A stretch of 64,000 bases of DNA from Solirubrum koreensis. Lineage in GTDB: Bacteria; Bacteroidota; Bacteroidia; Cytophagales; Hymenobacteraceae. Positions 51,033 to 60,657 of this stretch are shown here, piece by piece; position 1 is the stretch's first letter; every line of letters begins with the position of its first letter. Where the stretch lies: assembly GCF_039541855.1 (NCBI RefSeq), contig NZ_BAABHA010000001.1, forward strand, positions 186,001 through 250,000, written 5' to 3'. Under the pieces are notes generated by a model. That model saw only the letters and a program-made list of their open reading frames with translations, did not search any database and was not told the DNA's origin. A program made the position numbers and the translations under genes.

Positions 51033-54000
51033 TTACCGCACGCGCACCGTGCCGGCGCCGCTGTAGCTGTGGTACTCGGCGTTGTACATGGCATCGGCAC
51101 TCACCGGGCCGAGCTTGAATGTGCCCTTCGACACGGCGCGGGCCAGGTAGTAGAAGGACTTGGGCTTGCTGGTGGCGGTGGTGAACAGGTTAATCCGGTC
51201 GTCGCGCACATCGAGGTAATCGGGCGTGGCAGCGTCGGTAGCCCAGGTCAGCTCGCGTACGGCGCCGATGCGCGGGTTTTCGATTTCCAGTCCGGCGGGC
51301 AGCAAATCGGTAATGGCCACATTAGGCACCTCGCCGGCCGTTTCGGCGGCCTGCAGCGTGATTTTGACCACCACCAAATCGTTCTGGCGGAACTCGGCCC
51401 GACCCATCGGCTGGCCGCTGCGGTCGAGAAACTGCCGGCGAACCTGTAGGAACTGGTCTTCCTCGCGCACCTGGCCAGTGGGCGAAATGCCTTCCAGCGT
51501 CCAGAAGTAGTAGAGCGCGCCGCTACCCTGGGTTTTCAGGCTCAGGCGGCGGTTAGCCACGTTGCTCACCGTCAGGTTTTGCGGGCCTTTGTACTGACCG
51601 AGCACGGTGCCGCCGGCTTCGGCCAGCGTGGCCGTGACGGTACTGTTGCGGTTTTGCTTGGCCACTTTGCCCAGGGCCAACAAGGCAAAGGCGCGCTCCT
51701 GGGTGCTCAGCCAGCCGCTTTGCTTCACCAGCCGCGAGAGTTGCCGGGCCATACTCGCCACTTGCGGGTTTTGCGGATCGGCCTCGATGAGCGTGTTCAG
51801 AGCCAGACCCAAGTCGCGCACCGGGGAGTAGAACGAGCCGTCGAGGGCGCGGCGGGCGGCGGTTTCGGTGAAGCCGCGGGGCAGCAGGGCCTGGAAGCCG
51901 CGCCGCTGGCCCGACAGCGCGCTGGTACTGGCCAGCACAAACTTCATGTCCTGGGCCAGCAGATTCTGGTTGGCCTGGTAGTAATTCAGGGCCACCGGGT
52001 CGGGGCGGCCGGCCAGGGCCAGCACGTAGAGCGAGTAGGGAATTTCCTTTTTGGCAATGACCTTCTGGCGCGCCACGTTGCCGGCCGTGAGGTACTGGTA
52101 TTCCTCGGTTTCGCGCTTCCGAACGCGGTATTGCAGGTAGCGCAGGGTTTTGTCGAGCACACCGGCGTTTACTGCGAAACCGGCGCGCTTCGCTTCCAGC
52201 AGGAAGTGCGCAGCGTAGGCCGAGGTCCACCAGTTGTCGTAGTCGCCGCCGGGCCAGTAGCTGAGCGCACCGTTGTAGAGCTGCTGGGCCTCAATCTTAC
52301 GGATGGCTTCCTGCACGTGGTAGTTGGGGTTGTAGCGCTGCTGCTTTTTCGTCTGGCCGAGCGTAGCCGCCAGATCGGGGTAATACAGCTGCGGGAAGGC
52401 GGCCGACACGGTTTGCTCCAGGCAGCCGTAGGGGTACTGCAGCAGGTAACGCAAGTCTTTGCTGAACTCGGCCATGGGCGAGCGGCTCAGCACCAGCTGG
52501 CTGCGCTGCGAGGTAGGCAGGAAATCGGTGCGCAGGTCCAGCGCCTGCGTCTGGCCGCCCGCTACCGTGCCTGAGCCGGTACGCATTTGCAGCGGCGAAG
52601 CGGGGCGTACGGGTATTTCGATGGTTTCGGTGAAGGTTTCAGCGTCAAGGATTTTTGCCGAAATCAAAACTTCACCATTGCCTATATCACTTGCTACTAG
52701 CGGAAATTTTACGGTGAGACGCTTCTCTGAATTTGGGCCAATAGTTTGGAGGCCACCGTTTACAAATTTCCCTGGAAATATCTGTCCCACTTCTCCGGTA
52801 AAAACTCCTGGAATCAAAAAGGCTAGACCTCCTTTCAAGTCGTATGATGTCCTTACTCTGATGGTTTTCCCCGTCGTATTCGTTAGCGTCACCGGCACAT
52901 CAATCGTGTCGCCGGGGCTGAGGAAACGGGGCAGGGCGGTGCTGATAACCACCGGGTCGGCTACGCGCATGGTGTGGTCGTCGGAGCCGAAAGCGTCGCC
53001 CTGGTAGGCCACGGCCATCAGGCGCACGGCGCCGCTGAACTGCGGAATGCGCATGCGCACGCGCACTTTGCCGCTGGCATCGGCGCGCTGCACGCCGCTC
53101 CAGCGGGCCACCAGCTGCACCCGCCGCGAGGGCACGGGCGTAGTGCGGCGGGCCAGGTCGTAGCCGTCGCCGCCGCTACTGCTGGTGCCCAGCTCGGGCA
53201 GCAGGAAGGGGTACACGTCGTGGGCCGATACTTCGAGGGCGCGCTTCTGGTAGAAGTAGCCGAAGGGGTCGGGCGTCTGGTAGTTTTTCAGCTGCAGAAT
53301 GCCCTCGTCCACCATAGCCAGCGTTACGGCGGCGCCGGGCTTGGTTTGCACCTCAATGGTCTGAAAGGTCTGCGAGCGGCTTTGCGCGGGTGCTTTGATG
53401 GTGACGGGCAGCCGAGCTTCGGGCTTTTCCACCGTGAGGGGCACGAAACCGCGGGCTACCGTGAGCGGGTTGCGCGCATCGGTGGACAGCGGCCGGATGG
53501 CGGTGGCCGTTACGTACACATTGGGCACGTGCGCGCCGGTGATGGGCACGGTCACGCGGGCCGATTTCTGGTCGGTGTCCACGTAGAAGTGGTTGAAGAC
53601 GCGGTTGCGCTCCACCGTTACCAGCACGCGGCCGGGAAAGGGCGTTTTGAGCAGCAGCGTGGCCTTGTCGCCGGGGTGGTAGCTGGCTTTGTCGGTCTCA
53701 ATCTGCACCTGACCCTCGTTGCTTACTTCGAAGGCGTTGCTGGGCGTGTCGCCGTAGCCATAGGCGTAGAAGCGGCTGGCCACGTAGGTGTCGGCGCCGG
53801 GCCGCGATACGCGCACCTCGTACTCGCCCGAGTAGCTGGGCTGGAAGCTGAGCGCGGCGCCGGGGGCGGCCTGCACGGTTTTGGTCAGCACCACTTCCTC
53901 GCGCCGTTGCGACTGGTAGATGTAGCGCCCGCCCTGGCGTTCCAGCACGGTTTCCCACAGAATGCGCACCACGCGTACCAGCGCGGCGGCCCGGGTCGGC

Positions 54001-56573
54001 TTGCCTTGAGTTGAATTTAGGGGACTCAGCGCCACCACCCGAATTTCGGTGGGCTGACGGGTGCTCACCAGCTCGGGCAGCTGCTGCACGCCGTAGAGCA
54101 CCGGCTGGGTGCGCACCTCGAAGGTGGCGAGGCGGTTGACGGGGCGACCGGTTTCGTCGAACACCGTGGCGAAGGCCGTGCCTTCCATCGTGCCCAGGTC
54201 GCGGTAGTCAGGCACCTGGTACTCGGCGGTGGCGCGGCCCTGGGCGTCGGTCACGGTTTCGCGCACGGCCTTCGCGAAGCGGCTGTTCAGGCTCGATTCC
54301 TGCTCTTCGCTGTTCACGTAGCGGCGCTGGGTGCCGCCGCTTTCCAGGCTGAAGCTGTAGTCGGGGTAGTCCTTCGGAGCGAAGGTTTTCTGCTTGAGCG
54401 AGAATTCCACCTCCACCTTGCGGTCGGTGGCGGGCGGGCCGAACAGGTTCTGGGCCCGCACGGCGGCGCGCACGGTCTGGCCGGGCTTCACGGTGGCGGG
54501 CGCGGCCGTTACGGTCACTTTCAGGCGGTCGGGCACGAACTCCTCCACGCTGATTTTGCGCGAGGTCAGCAGCACGTCGTTGCCGGTCAGCACCTCCAGG
54601 GTGTAGAGGCCGGTCATTACCGAGGCGGGCAAAATGAACTGCGCCTCAAACGAGCCGTCCGGCTTGCTCAGGGTGCGGCGGTAGCTGGCGTATTCCTTGC
54701 CCGAGGGCAGCAGCAGGCGAATTTTCATGGGCACCGCGCCGGGCACGCGCCAGTCGTCGGTGCGCACCACGGTGTTGGTGCGAATGGTGTCGCCGGGGCG
54801 GTACAGGTCTCGGTCGCCGTACAGAAAAGCCTGGAAGCGGGCCGCGTTGCTTTGCAGACCGCCCACATCGTAGCGCGAGGTTTCTACCCGGCTGCGCGGC
54901 AGCGACAGGAAGGTAAAATCGGGCCCGCTCTGCACCAGCACCGTTTCCAGCTGAAAGCGCCGCGCCAGGGCCGTGTCGGCGGCCGTGCCCATCTGGGCCA
55001 CGCCGCGGCCGTTGGTAGCGCCCGTGAACATGGTCTGGTTGTTCGTGCTGATGAAGCGCACCGTGGCTCCGCCCACCGGCTTGGCCGTGCGCAAGGAATT
55101 CACAAACACCAGCGCGCCCGTCGGCCCCTGCTTCACCACCACGCCCAAATCCGACACCGTCACCAGCTTCGACACCTGCAGCCAGCTGCGCTCGGTGTCC
55201 TGCACGCGCACCACGTACAGGCCTTTCAGCTGGTTGCTGAATTCCAGGTCCTTGAGCGACAAATGCAGCAGCCGCAACGAGCCCTGCTTGGGCAGCGCGG
55301 CGGTGGAGTAGGTGCGCTCGGTGAGCAGGTTCCCGTAATCGGCCGTGTTGAAGTAGCGGTAGCTGCGGTCCACGTACTCGCCGCCTTCCTCTTCTCCGCC
55401 GCCGTCTTCCTCGTAGTCGTAGCCGTACTGCTCGCCCGCACGCAGCAGCTCCCGGATGTTGTTGGCGTACACCTTGTAGATGCTCACCTTCACGCGGTTC
55501 ACCTCGTTGAGGCGCAAACCCAGGTTGCGAAATCCGCCCGCTCCCAGGTACATGGCTTTTTCGCCGTGGGCAAAGCTGATGCTGGGCCGCTCGTCGCTGA
55601 ACGACACCTGCTGGCTCACCGCCTGATTAAGCCGGCCGCCCAACTCACCGGTAGCCCCGGCCTGAATGCTCACGGTATAGCTTTTACCCAGCTCGAAGCC
55701 TCCGCGCAGCAGCAAGCCGCTTTCGGTGGCCTCCACGGTGTAGCCCACGGCCGGCTGCACCGCAATCAGCGGCTGAATGGCGGCCACGCTCACCGGCTGG
55801 CTGGTCAAGATGCTCACGGCCGGGTCGCCTTCGATCTGGGTGCCGCTCAGCTCGCGCACTTGCAATTCCTGCGGGTCGGGCACCGTGACCGAGCCCGTGA
55901 GACGGCGCCGGCTAGTGGTGTCGGTTTGGGCCGGGGCGCCCACCGGCGTAAGGCCCGGCGCTACTTCCAGCTGAATGGCGCTGCCGGCCGGCACGGCCTG
56001 GGTAGGCCGCACGCCCACCACCTTGTCGGCCTGCGCCGACACTACCTCAAAGGGAATCTGCTGGCCGTTGGCCGTCAGGCGCAGGTGCTGGCCTAGCTCG
56101 GCGGGACGCACGGCATAATTGAAGGCCACGTTCAGGCGCACGGCCGGGCCGCTGTTGCCGGCGGTCCAGAACACCTGCGGGGTGGTCATGTCGAGGTAGG
56201 GCGTGTGAAAGCGGCTACGTTTGAGCTCGGGCAGCTTGCCCTGCAACTCTTTGGGCAGGGCCTGCGGCTGCCACTCGGCCTTGAAGGAGGTGCTGGGTGC
56301 AAACGGCTGGCTAGGCGAAAACACCAGCTCCCGGTCCGAAGTCCACATAAACCGCCCGCGCACCGCCGGCTCGAAGCGCACCAGCTGCGTGGTGTCCCAG
56401 CGGCTGAGCTGGGCTGCGGCGGCCACCGGCTCGTCGAAGCTAAACACCAGGTTTTCGTAGGGGTCGATTTCGTCGCCGTCGGCGCTGGCGGTATCGGCAC
56501 CGGGCTTGGAGCAGGCGCACAGCAAAGCCAGCAGCACCAGCAGCGGCAGGCGGAGCAGTAGGGGGGATGTCAT
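51033..56573 (-). CDS. Alpha-2-macroglobulin family lipoprotein
   Basis: 1846 residues with a lipoprotein signal (LLVLLALLCACSKPG). MG-like beta-sandwich domains fill most of the chain, including a conserved bait region and a domain with YDLARRTTPVPSRR. The thioester motif is intact: YPYGCLEQTVSAAFPQ, cysteine near 1384. The C-terminal alpha-helical thioester domain and receptor-like domain follow. Bacterial members trap proteases near the envelope, and the family is typically coupled to PbpC, as here. Residues of about 1236-1306 are encoded by unusually AT-rich DNA (see findings). The start is the ATG that gives the lipobox; the frame is open upstream. Confidence 0.93.
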   Translation of the reverse strand: MTSPLLLRLPLLVLLALLCACSKPGADTASADGDEIDPYENLVFSFDEPVAAAAQLSRWDTTQLVRFEPAVRGRFMWTSDRELVFSPSQPFAPSTSFKAEWQPQALPKELQGKLPELKRSRFHTPYLDMTTPQVFWTAGNSGPAVRLNVAFNYAVRPAELGQHLRLTANGQQIPFEVVSAQADKVVGVRPTQAVPAGSAIQLEVAPGLTPVGAPAQTDTTSRRRLTGSVTVPDPQELQVRELSGTQIEGDPAVSILTSQPVSVAAIQPLIAVQPAVGYTVEATESGLLLRGGFELGKSYTVSIQAGATGELGGRLNQAVSQQVSFSDERPSISFAHGEKAMYLGAGGFRNLGLRLNEVNRVKVSIYKVYANNIRELLRAGEQYGYDYEEDGGGEEEGGEYVDRSYRYFNTADYGNLLTERTYSTAALPKQGSLRLLHLSLKDLEFSNQLKGLYVVRVQDTERSWLQVSKLVTVSDLGVVVKQGPTGALVFVNSLRTAKPVGGATVRFISTNNQTMFTGATNGRGVAQMGTAADTALARRFQLETVLVQSGPDFTFLSLPRSRVETSRYDVGGLQSNAARFQAFLYGDRDLYRPGDTIRTNTVVRTDDWRVPGAVPMKIRLLLPSGKEYASYRRTLSKPDGSFEAQFILPASVMTGLYTLEVLTGNDVLLTSRKISVEEFVPDRLKVTVTAAPATVKPGQTVRAAVRAQNLFGPPATDRKVEVEFSLKQKTFAPKDYPDYSFSLESGGTQRRYVNSEEQESSLNSRFAKAVRETVTDAQGRATAEYQVPDYRDLGTMEGTAFATVFDETGRPVNRLATFEVRTQPVLYGVQQLPELVSTRQPTEIRVVALSPLNSTQGKPTRAAALVRVVRILWETVLERQGGRYIYQSQRREEVVLTKTVQAAPGAALSFQPSYSGEYEVRVSRPGADTYVASRFYAYGYGDTPSNAFEVSNEGQVQIETDKASYHPGDKATLLLKTPFPGRVLVTVERNRVFNHFYVDTDQKSARVTVPITGAHVPNVYVTATAIRPLSTDARNPLTVARGFVPLTVEKPEARLPVTIKAPAQSRSQTFQTIEVQTKPGAAVTLAMVDEGILQLKNYQTPDPFGYFYQKRALEVSAHDVYPFLLPELGTSSSGGDGYDLARRTTPVPSRRVQLVARWSGVQRADASGKVRVRMRIPQFSGAVRLMAVAYQGDAFGSDDHTMRVADPVVISTALPRFLSPGDTIDVPVTLTNTTGKTIRVRTSYDLKGGLAFLIPGVFTGEVGQIFPGKFVNGGLQTIGPNSEKRLTVKFPLVASDIGNGEVLISAKILDAETFTETIEIPVRPASPLQMRTGSGTVAGGQTQALDLRTDFLPTSQRSQLVLSRSPMAEFSKDLRYLLQYPYGCLEQTVSAAFPQLYYPDLAATLGQTKKQQRYNPNYHVQEAIRKIEAQQLYNGALSYWPGGDYDNWWTSAYAAHFLLEAKRAGFAVNAGVLDKTLRYLQYRVRKRETEEYQYLTAGNVARQKVIAKKEIPYSLYVLALAGRPDPVALNYYQANQNLLAQDMKFVLASTSALSGQRRGFQALLPRGFTETAARRALDGSFYSPVRDLGLALNTLIEADPQNPQVASMARQLSRLVKQSGWLSTQERAFALLALGKVAKQNRNSTVTATLAEAGGTVLGQYKGPQNLTVSNVANRRLSLKTQGSGALYYFWTLEGISPTGQVREEDQFLQVRRQFLDRSGQPMGRAEFRQNDLVVVKITLQAAETAGEVPNVAITDLLPAGLEIENPRIGAVRELTWATDAATPDYLDVRDDRINLFTTATSKPKSFYYLARAVSKGTFKLGPVSADAMYNAEYHSYSGAGTVRVR

Positions 56574-56698
56574 ACAGAAATAGGAGGGGTGGGTTGCGGC
56601 GGCGGGAAGGTATAGAAAAACGGGAATGGATGAATGATAGTATGAGAACGGGAGGGCCGTGCTCAGCAGGTTGGCGAAGTGTGCTGAGTCATGGGCAT

Positions 56699-56738
56699 AA
56701 AAAAGCCGGGGCAACTGCTAGCATCAGTTGCCCCGGCT
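56699..56738 (-). terminator. Rho-independent terminator (minus strand)
   Basis: A 14-bp perfect stem AGCCGGGGCAACTG / CAGTTGCCCCGGCT (56704-56717 with 56725-56738). On the minus strand it is followed by a T-run. It closes the DUF4242 gene upstream of the macroglobulin gene. Confidence 0.82.
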
Positions 56739-56761
56739 ATTGCAAACTTACCGCGCCTTAT

Positions 56762-57043
56762 TTAGGCATGTTGCTCTGCTGTAATCGGGTCTATGACGGT
56801 ATGCACGCGGTTCACGGCGTTGGCGGGGAAACCGCCTCTTTGCGCATGCTCGCGGATCATTTCCTCGTTTGGGGCGTTGTAAACGCAGTAAATTTTATCG
56901 TTGGTCACGTAGCTGTTGACCCACTGAATTTGCGGGCCCATGTCATTAAGCACTCCGCAGGAAGTCTGCGAAATGCCTTGTAGGTCCTGAGCACTCAACG
57001 CGCCGGCACCGGGAATTTCCCGTTCAATTATGTACTTCGGCAT
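56762..57043 (-). CDS. DUF4242 family protein
   Basis: 93 residues, soluble. MPKYIIEREIPGAGALSAQD and the central NSYVTNDKIYCVYNAPNEEMIREHA are typical of DUF4242, small ferredoxin-like-fold proteins of unknown function in Bacteroidota and others. The histidine in REHAQRGGFP is conserved in the family. It has its own terminator and faces away from the LysR gene. Confidence 0.82.
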   Translation of the reverse strand: MPKYIIEREIPGAGALSAQDLQGISQTSCGVLNDMGPQIQWVNSYVTNDKIYCVYNAPNEEMIREHAQRGGFPANAVNRVHTVIDPITAEQHA

Positions 57044-57265
57044 GGCAGTTAGGTTTGGGTGTTACGGATGTGGCAGCGGGCAACCAAGGCAGGGGCCGAT
57101 GCCATGGTTAATGTACAAATAAGTATTCGGTAAAACAGATATTGTAATTGATTTAGCCCATTCAAATCCTCGGCCCGGTCAGATCGTGTCTGGTTGCCGG
57201 TATTGCTGCCGAAGCACGGCGGGGCCTTCTGTCCATGGCCTGTGGCTTCCTCGTACCTTGCCGCC

Positions 57266-58174
57266 ATGCTTTCCCACCAACACGAGGTTTTTCTGGAAGT
57301 AGCGCGGCGCCTCAGTTTCACCAAAGCTGGGCAGAGCTTGTTCATCAGTCAATCGGCAGTTAGCAAGCAGGTAAAGGCGCTAGAGGAGCACTACAAAACC
57401 GGCCTTTTTGAGCGGCTGGGCAACTCCGTGGCCCTTACGCCGGCCGGGCGGCTGCTGTATCAGAAGCTGCTGCAAGCCGAACAGCTGCAAACCGAGCTGC
57501 AGCAGGAAATGGCGCGCCTGAGCACCAACTTTTCGCCCCAGATTCGCATGACCATGGGGGCCAGCACCACCATTTCGCTGTACGTGCTGCCGCCGGTGCT
57601 GTCGGCGTACCTAGGCCACAATCCGCACATTCAACTCACGCTCAAAAACCGCAACAGCGAGAACATCCTGAAAGCCCTGCTCGACCACGAAATCGACCTG
57701 GGCGTGATTGAGGGCATCCACCGCGTGAGCAACGTAACCTACACGCCCCTGCTCACCGACGACGTGGTGGCCGTGTGCGCCGCCGAAAATCCGCTGCACC
57801 GTACCGAGCTGGAAGTCAAAAACCTTTACGACGTGCCCTTGGCGTTGCGCGAAGCCGGTTCTGGAACTCTCGCGGTGCTGGAGCAGGCCCTGCAGGCCCA
57901 GCACATTCGCCTCGGCGACCTGCAGGTGAAAGTGCGCCTCGGCGGTACCGAGGCCCTGAAGAACTTCGTGCGCGTGGACCCCGGCGTGCTGGCGTTTTTG
58001 CCCCGCCAGGCGGTGGTGAAGGAGTTAGCCTCGGGAGAGTTGGTGGAGGTGGTTATCCAAGGCTTGCAGCTCACTCGTCACTTCGAGTTTATTCAGCGCC
58101 GGGGCACCGAAAACCAAGAGCCGTTCCGGGATTTTATTCAGTTCACCAAGCGTCACTATTCCGCCAAGGAATAG
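57266..58174 (+). CDS. LysR family transcriptional regulator
   Basis: 302 residues. Residues 1-60 form the winged HTH (FLEVARRLSFTKAGQSLFIS, then QSAVSKQVKALEEHY); residues 90-295 the periplasmic-binding-like effector domain (ASTTISLYVLPPVLSAYLG). The profile resembles CysB/Cbl-like and YeiE-like regulators. A threonine synthase-like gene follows 84 bp later in the same direction and may be its target. Effector unknown. The ATG at 57266 begins at the HTH. Confidence 0.87.
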   Translation: MLSHQHEVFLEVARRLSFTKAGQSLFISQSAVSKQVKALEEHYKTGLFERLGNSVALTPAGRLLYQKLLQAEQLQTELQQEMARLSTNFSPQIRMTMGASTTISLYVLPPVLSAYLGHNPHIQLTLKNRNSENILKALLDHEIDLGVIEGIHRVSNVTYTPLLTDDVVAVCAAENPLHRTELEVKNLYDVPLALREAGSGTLAVLEQALQAQHIRLGDLQVKVRLGGTEALKNFVRVDPGVLAFLPRQAVVKELASGELVEVVIQGLQLTRHFEFIQRRGTENQEPFRDFIQFTKRHYSAKE

Positions 58175-58258
58175 GGTATGCCGAAATACCATTTGTTTAA
58201 GGCATAACCCAAGCCCTACTTGCCTGCGTTTTCCCCTCGCACCTTCCCTGGCAAGTCT

Positions 58259-59452
58259 ATGGTTATCGACGTCGCAACCTCAAGTCGCATTCGTGAGCTG
58301 GAATGTTCCCGCTGCGGAGCGCCGCATTCGGTCTTTTCCCTGCAAACCGTTTCGGCGTGCTGCGCTGTCCCGTTGCTGGCCCGCTACATGCTGGACCAGT
58401 CGCTGAGCAAAGACGTGCTGCACGGAAGGCCGGCCACCATGTGGCGTTATCAGGAGCAGTTGCCGCTGCTCGACAACGACCACATGGTGAGCCTGGGCGA
58501 GGGCATGACGCCTTTGCTTACGCTTAACCGCTTGGCAGCCCGCCACGGTCTGGCTACCGTCACGCTCAAAGACGAAGGCCAGAACCCCACCGGCTCGTTT
58601 AAAGCCCGCGGGCTGAGCATGGCCATTTCCAAGGCCAAAGAGCTGGGCGTGGAAGGCTGCATTATTCCCACCGCCGGCAACGCCGGCGTGGCCATGGCCG
58701 CGTACTGCGCCAAAGCCGGCATGGCCGCCACCGTGGTAATGCCGCGCCACACGCCCCAGGCCTTTAAGGAAGAATGCTACTGGTACGGCGCCGACGTGCA
58801 CCTCATTGATGGACTGATTAACGACTGCGCCGCTCACGTGCGCCAGCTGAATGCCAATGGCCAGTGGCTCGACGTGTCGACGCTGAAAGAGCCGTACCGC
58901 ATCGAGGGCAAAAAAACCATGGGCTACGAAATTGCCGAGCAGATGAATTGGCAGCTGCCCGACGTAATTCTGTACCCCGCCGGCGGCGGCACCGGCCTCA
59001 TCGGCATCTGGAAAGCCTTCCGCGAAATGCAGGAAATGGGCTGGCTGGCACCCGACGTGAAGCTGCCGCGCATGGTGGCCGTGCAGGCCGCCAACTGCTG
59101 TCCGCTCATAGAAACCCTGGCCGGCCGACAGCCCAATAGCCAGAATTACAACGGCCGCCCCACCATTGCTAACGGCTTGGCCGTGCCGCGCCCCTTGGGC
59201 GAGGCCCTCATGCTAAAGGTGCTGGAAGAATCGAATGGTACTGCCGTTAGCATTACCGACGATGAAATGGTGGAAGGCATGCGCGAGCTAAGCCGCCTGG
59301 AAGGACTGTTCGTAGCTCCCGAAGGCGGTGCCATCTGGATGGCTGCTCGCCAACTGCTGAAAACCGGCTGGCTGCGCGAAAACGAGCACATGCTGCTGCT
59401 CAACACTGGCTCGGGCCAGAAGTACATGGCCAACGTGGAAGGCCGGTATTAA
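58259..59452 (+). CDS. Threonine synthase-like PLP enzyme
   Basis: 397 residues. The PLP lysine is K116 in PTGSFKARGLS, phosphate loop TAGNAGVAMAAY and C-terminal NTGSGQKY. Cysteines at 16, 19, 34 and 35 suggest an N-terminal zinc ribbon as in archaeal and some bacterial ThrC. It would convert O-phosphohomoserine to threonine. The group also includes 2-amino-acid ammonia-lyase-like enzymes, so thrC identity is probable, not certain. Preceded by a LysR gene. Confidence 0.82.
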   Translation: MVIDVATSSRIRELECSRCGAPHSVFSLQTVSACCAVPLLARYMLDQSLSKDVLHGRPATMWRYQEQLPLLDNDHMVSLGEGMTPLLTLNRLAARHGLATVTLKDEGQNPTGSFKARGLSMAISKAKELGVEGCIIPTAGNAGVAMAAYCAKAGMAATVVMPRHTPQAFKEECYWYGADVHLIDGLINDCAAHVRQLNANGQWLDVSTLKEPYRIEGKKTMGYEIAEQMNWQLPDVILYPAGGGTGLIGIWKAFREMQEMGWLAPDVKLPRMVAVQAANCCPLIETLAGRQPNSQNYNGRPTIANGLAVPRPLGEALMLKVLEESNGTAVSITDDEMVEGMRELSRLEGLFVAPEGGAIWMAARQLLKTGWLRENEHMLLLNTGSGQKYMANVEGRY

Positions 59453-59472
59453 TTCAGCCACTAGAATGGCCA

Positions 59473-59513
59473 AACGCGGCGGCTTCCTTAGTGGAGGCCG
59501 CCGCGTTTTTTTG
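59473..59513 (+). terminator. Rho-independent terminator
   Basis: A 14-bp stem with one G-U type pair (59474-59487 with 59493-59506), 5-nt loop, then a run of seven or eight T. Confidence 0.85.
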
Positions 59514-59546
59514 TGCTGCGTATGGGGATAAGCCGCACGTTAGTTG

Positions 59547-60575
59547 ATGCAAATTCTTAACGCCATGCTCTCCATACGTTCGGGGCTAATGCTGTTCGTG
59601 GTAGCGGCCGCGCTGGGGCTGCTGGGGTGGTGCGTTGCTAAACGCAGCGGCCGTTTGCCGTATACACCTTCCGCCGCTTCTCCTGCTCCTCAATCCCTGT
59701 CCACTATGCCCGCCAACCAGAAGCGCCTCTATGCCGACGTTGAATACCTGACCTCGCTGCAGCCGGCGCGCACCTACCGCAACCTTGGTTCCCTAAACCG
59801 CGCCGCCGATTACATCAAAACCGAATTCGAAAAGCTCGATTGCCAGGTAGAAGAGCAGACCTTCACCGCTGACGGCCGTCAATACCGCAACATCATTGCC
59901 TCGTTCGGGCCGCCCGACGCCGAGCGCATTGTGGTGGGCGCCCACTACGACGTGTGCGGCGAGCAGCCCGGCGCCGACGATAACGCCTCCGCCGTGGCCG
60001 GTATGCTGGAAACGGCCCGCCTGCTACACGAGCAACGGCCGCCGCTCCGTTACCGCATCGATTTAGTGGGCTACCCCAACGAGGAGCCGCCCTACTTCGC
60101 TGGCGAGTACATGGGCAGCGCTGTGCACGCCAAATCCCTGCACGAGGCCGGTGTGAAAGTGCGCGCCATGCTCTGCTACGAAATGATCGGGTATTTCAGT
60201 GACGCGCCCAACTCCCAGAACTTCCCCGACGAGCGGCTGGCCAAACTCTACCCGAACACCGGCAACTTCATCATCGTGGTAGGCCGCGACGGGCAAGAGG
60301 CCTTCACCCAGCAAGTGCAGCAGCTCATGCAGCAGAATTCCAGCATTGATGTGCAGCGCATTAACCTGCCCGCCAACGCGCCGCTCGCTGGCCTTTCCGA
60401 CCACCGTAACTACTGGCGCTACGGCTACAACGCCGTCATGATCGATGATACCTCGTTCCTGCGCAACCCCAACTACCACGAAACCTCCGACACCATCGAG
60501 ACGCTGGATTTTCCGCGTATGACCGAGGTGGTAAAGGGTGCCTTCGCGGCCGTGGTAGCACTGGCTTCTGAATAG
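59547..60575 (+). CDS. M28 family metallopeptidase, membrane-anchored
   Basis: 342 residues. One N-terminal helix (LMLFVVAAALGLLGWCVAK), then the M28 core: VVGAHYDVCGEQPGADDNAS with the first zinc ligands (His, Asp), EEPPYFAGEYMGS, and a C-terminal DHRNYWRYGYNAVMIDDTSF and YHETSDTIE for the last ligand. Relatives are aminopeptidases and glutaminyl cyclase-like enzymes. The start could also be TTG at 59544 or ATG at 59565. Likely periplasmic. Confidence 0.85.
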   Translation: MQILNAMLSIRSGLMLFVVAAALGLLGWCVAKRSGRLPYTPSAASPAPQSLSTMPANQKRLYADVEYLTSLQPARTYRNLGSLNRAADYIKTEFEKLDCQVEEQTFTADGRQYRNIIASFGPPDAERIVVGAHYDVCGEQPGADDNASAVAGMLETARLLHEQRPPLRYRIDLVGYPNEEPPYFAGEYMGSAVHAKSLHEAGVKVRAMLCYEMIGYFSDAPNSQNFPDERLAKLYPNTGNFIIVVGRDGQEAFTQQVQQLMQQNSSIDVQRINLPANAPLAGLSDHRNYWRYGYNAVMIDDTSFLRNPNYHETSDTIETLDFPRMTEVVKGAFAAVVALASE

Positions 60576-60587
60576 GCATCAAACCAA

Positions 60588-60637
60588 ACCCGCCCCGCCG
60601 CCTCGAACCATTGGTTTCGAAGCCGCGGGGCAGTTTT
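60588..60637. terminator. Imperfect hairpin between convergent genes
   Basis: A GC-rich stem with a few mismatches (GCCCCGCCGCCTCGAA against TTCGAAGCCGCGGGGC) flanked by AAACC and AGTTTT. Plausible bidirectional terminator for the M28 and TPR genes. Confidence 0.5.
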
Positions 60638-60657
60638 GAATGAAGAAAGCGGCCGAC

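Noticed and set aside
51579..56096. Several long plus-strand ORFs (51579-52574, 52974-54014, 54852-56096)
   Set aside because: All are antisense to the macroglobulin gene, Gly/Ala/His/Arg-rich and without recognisable domains.
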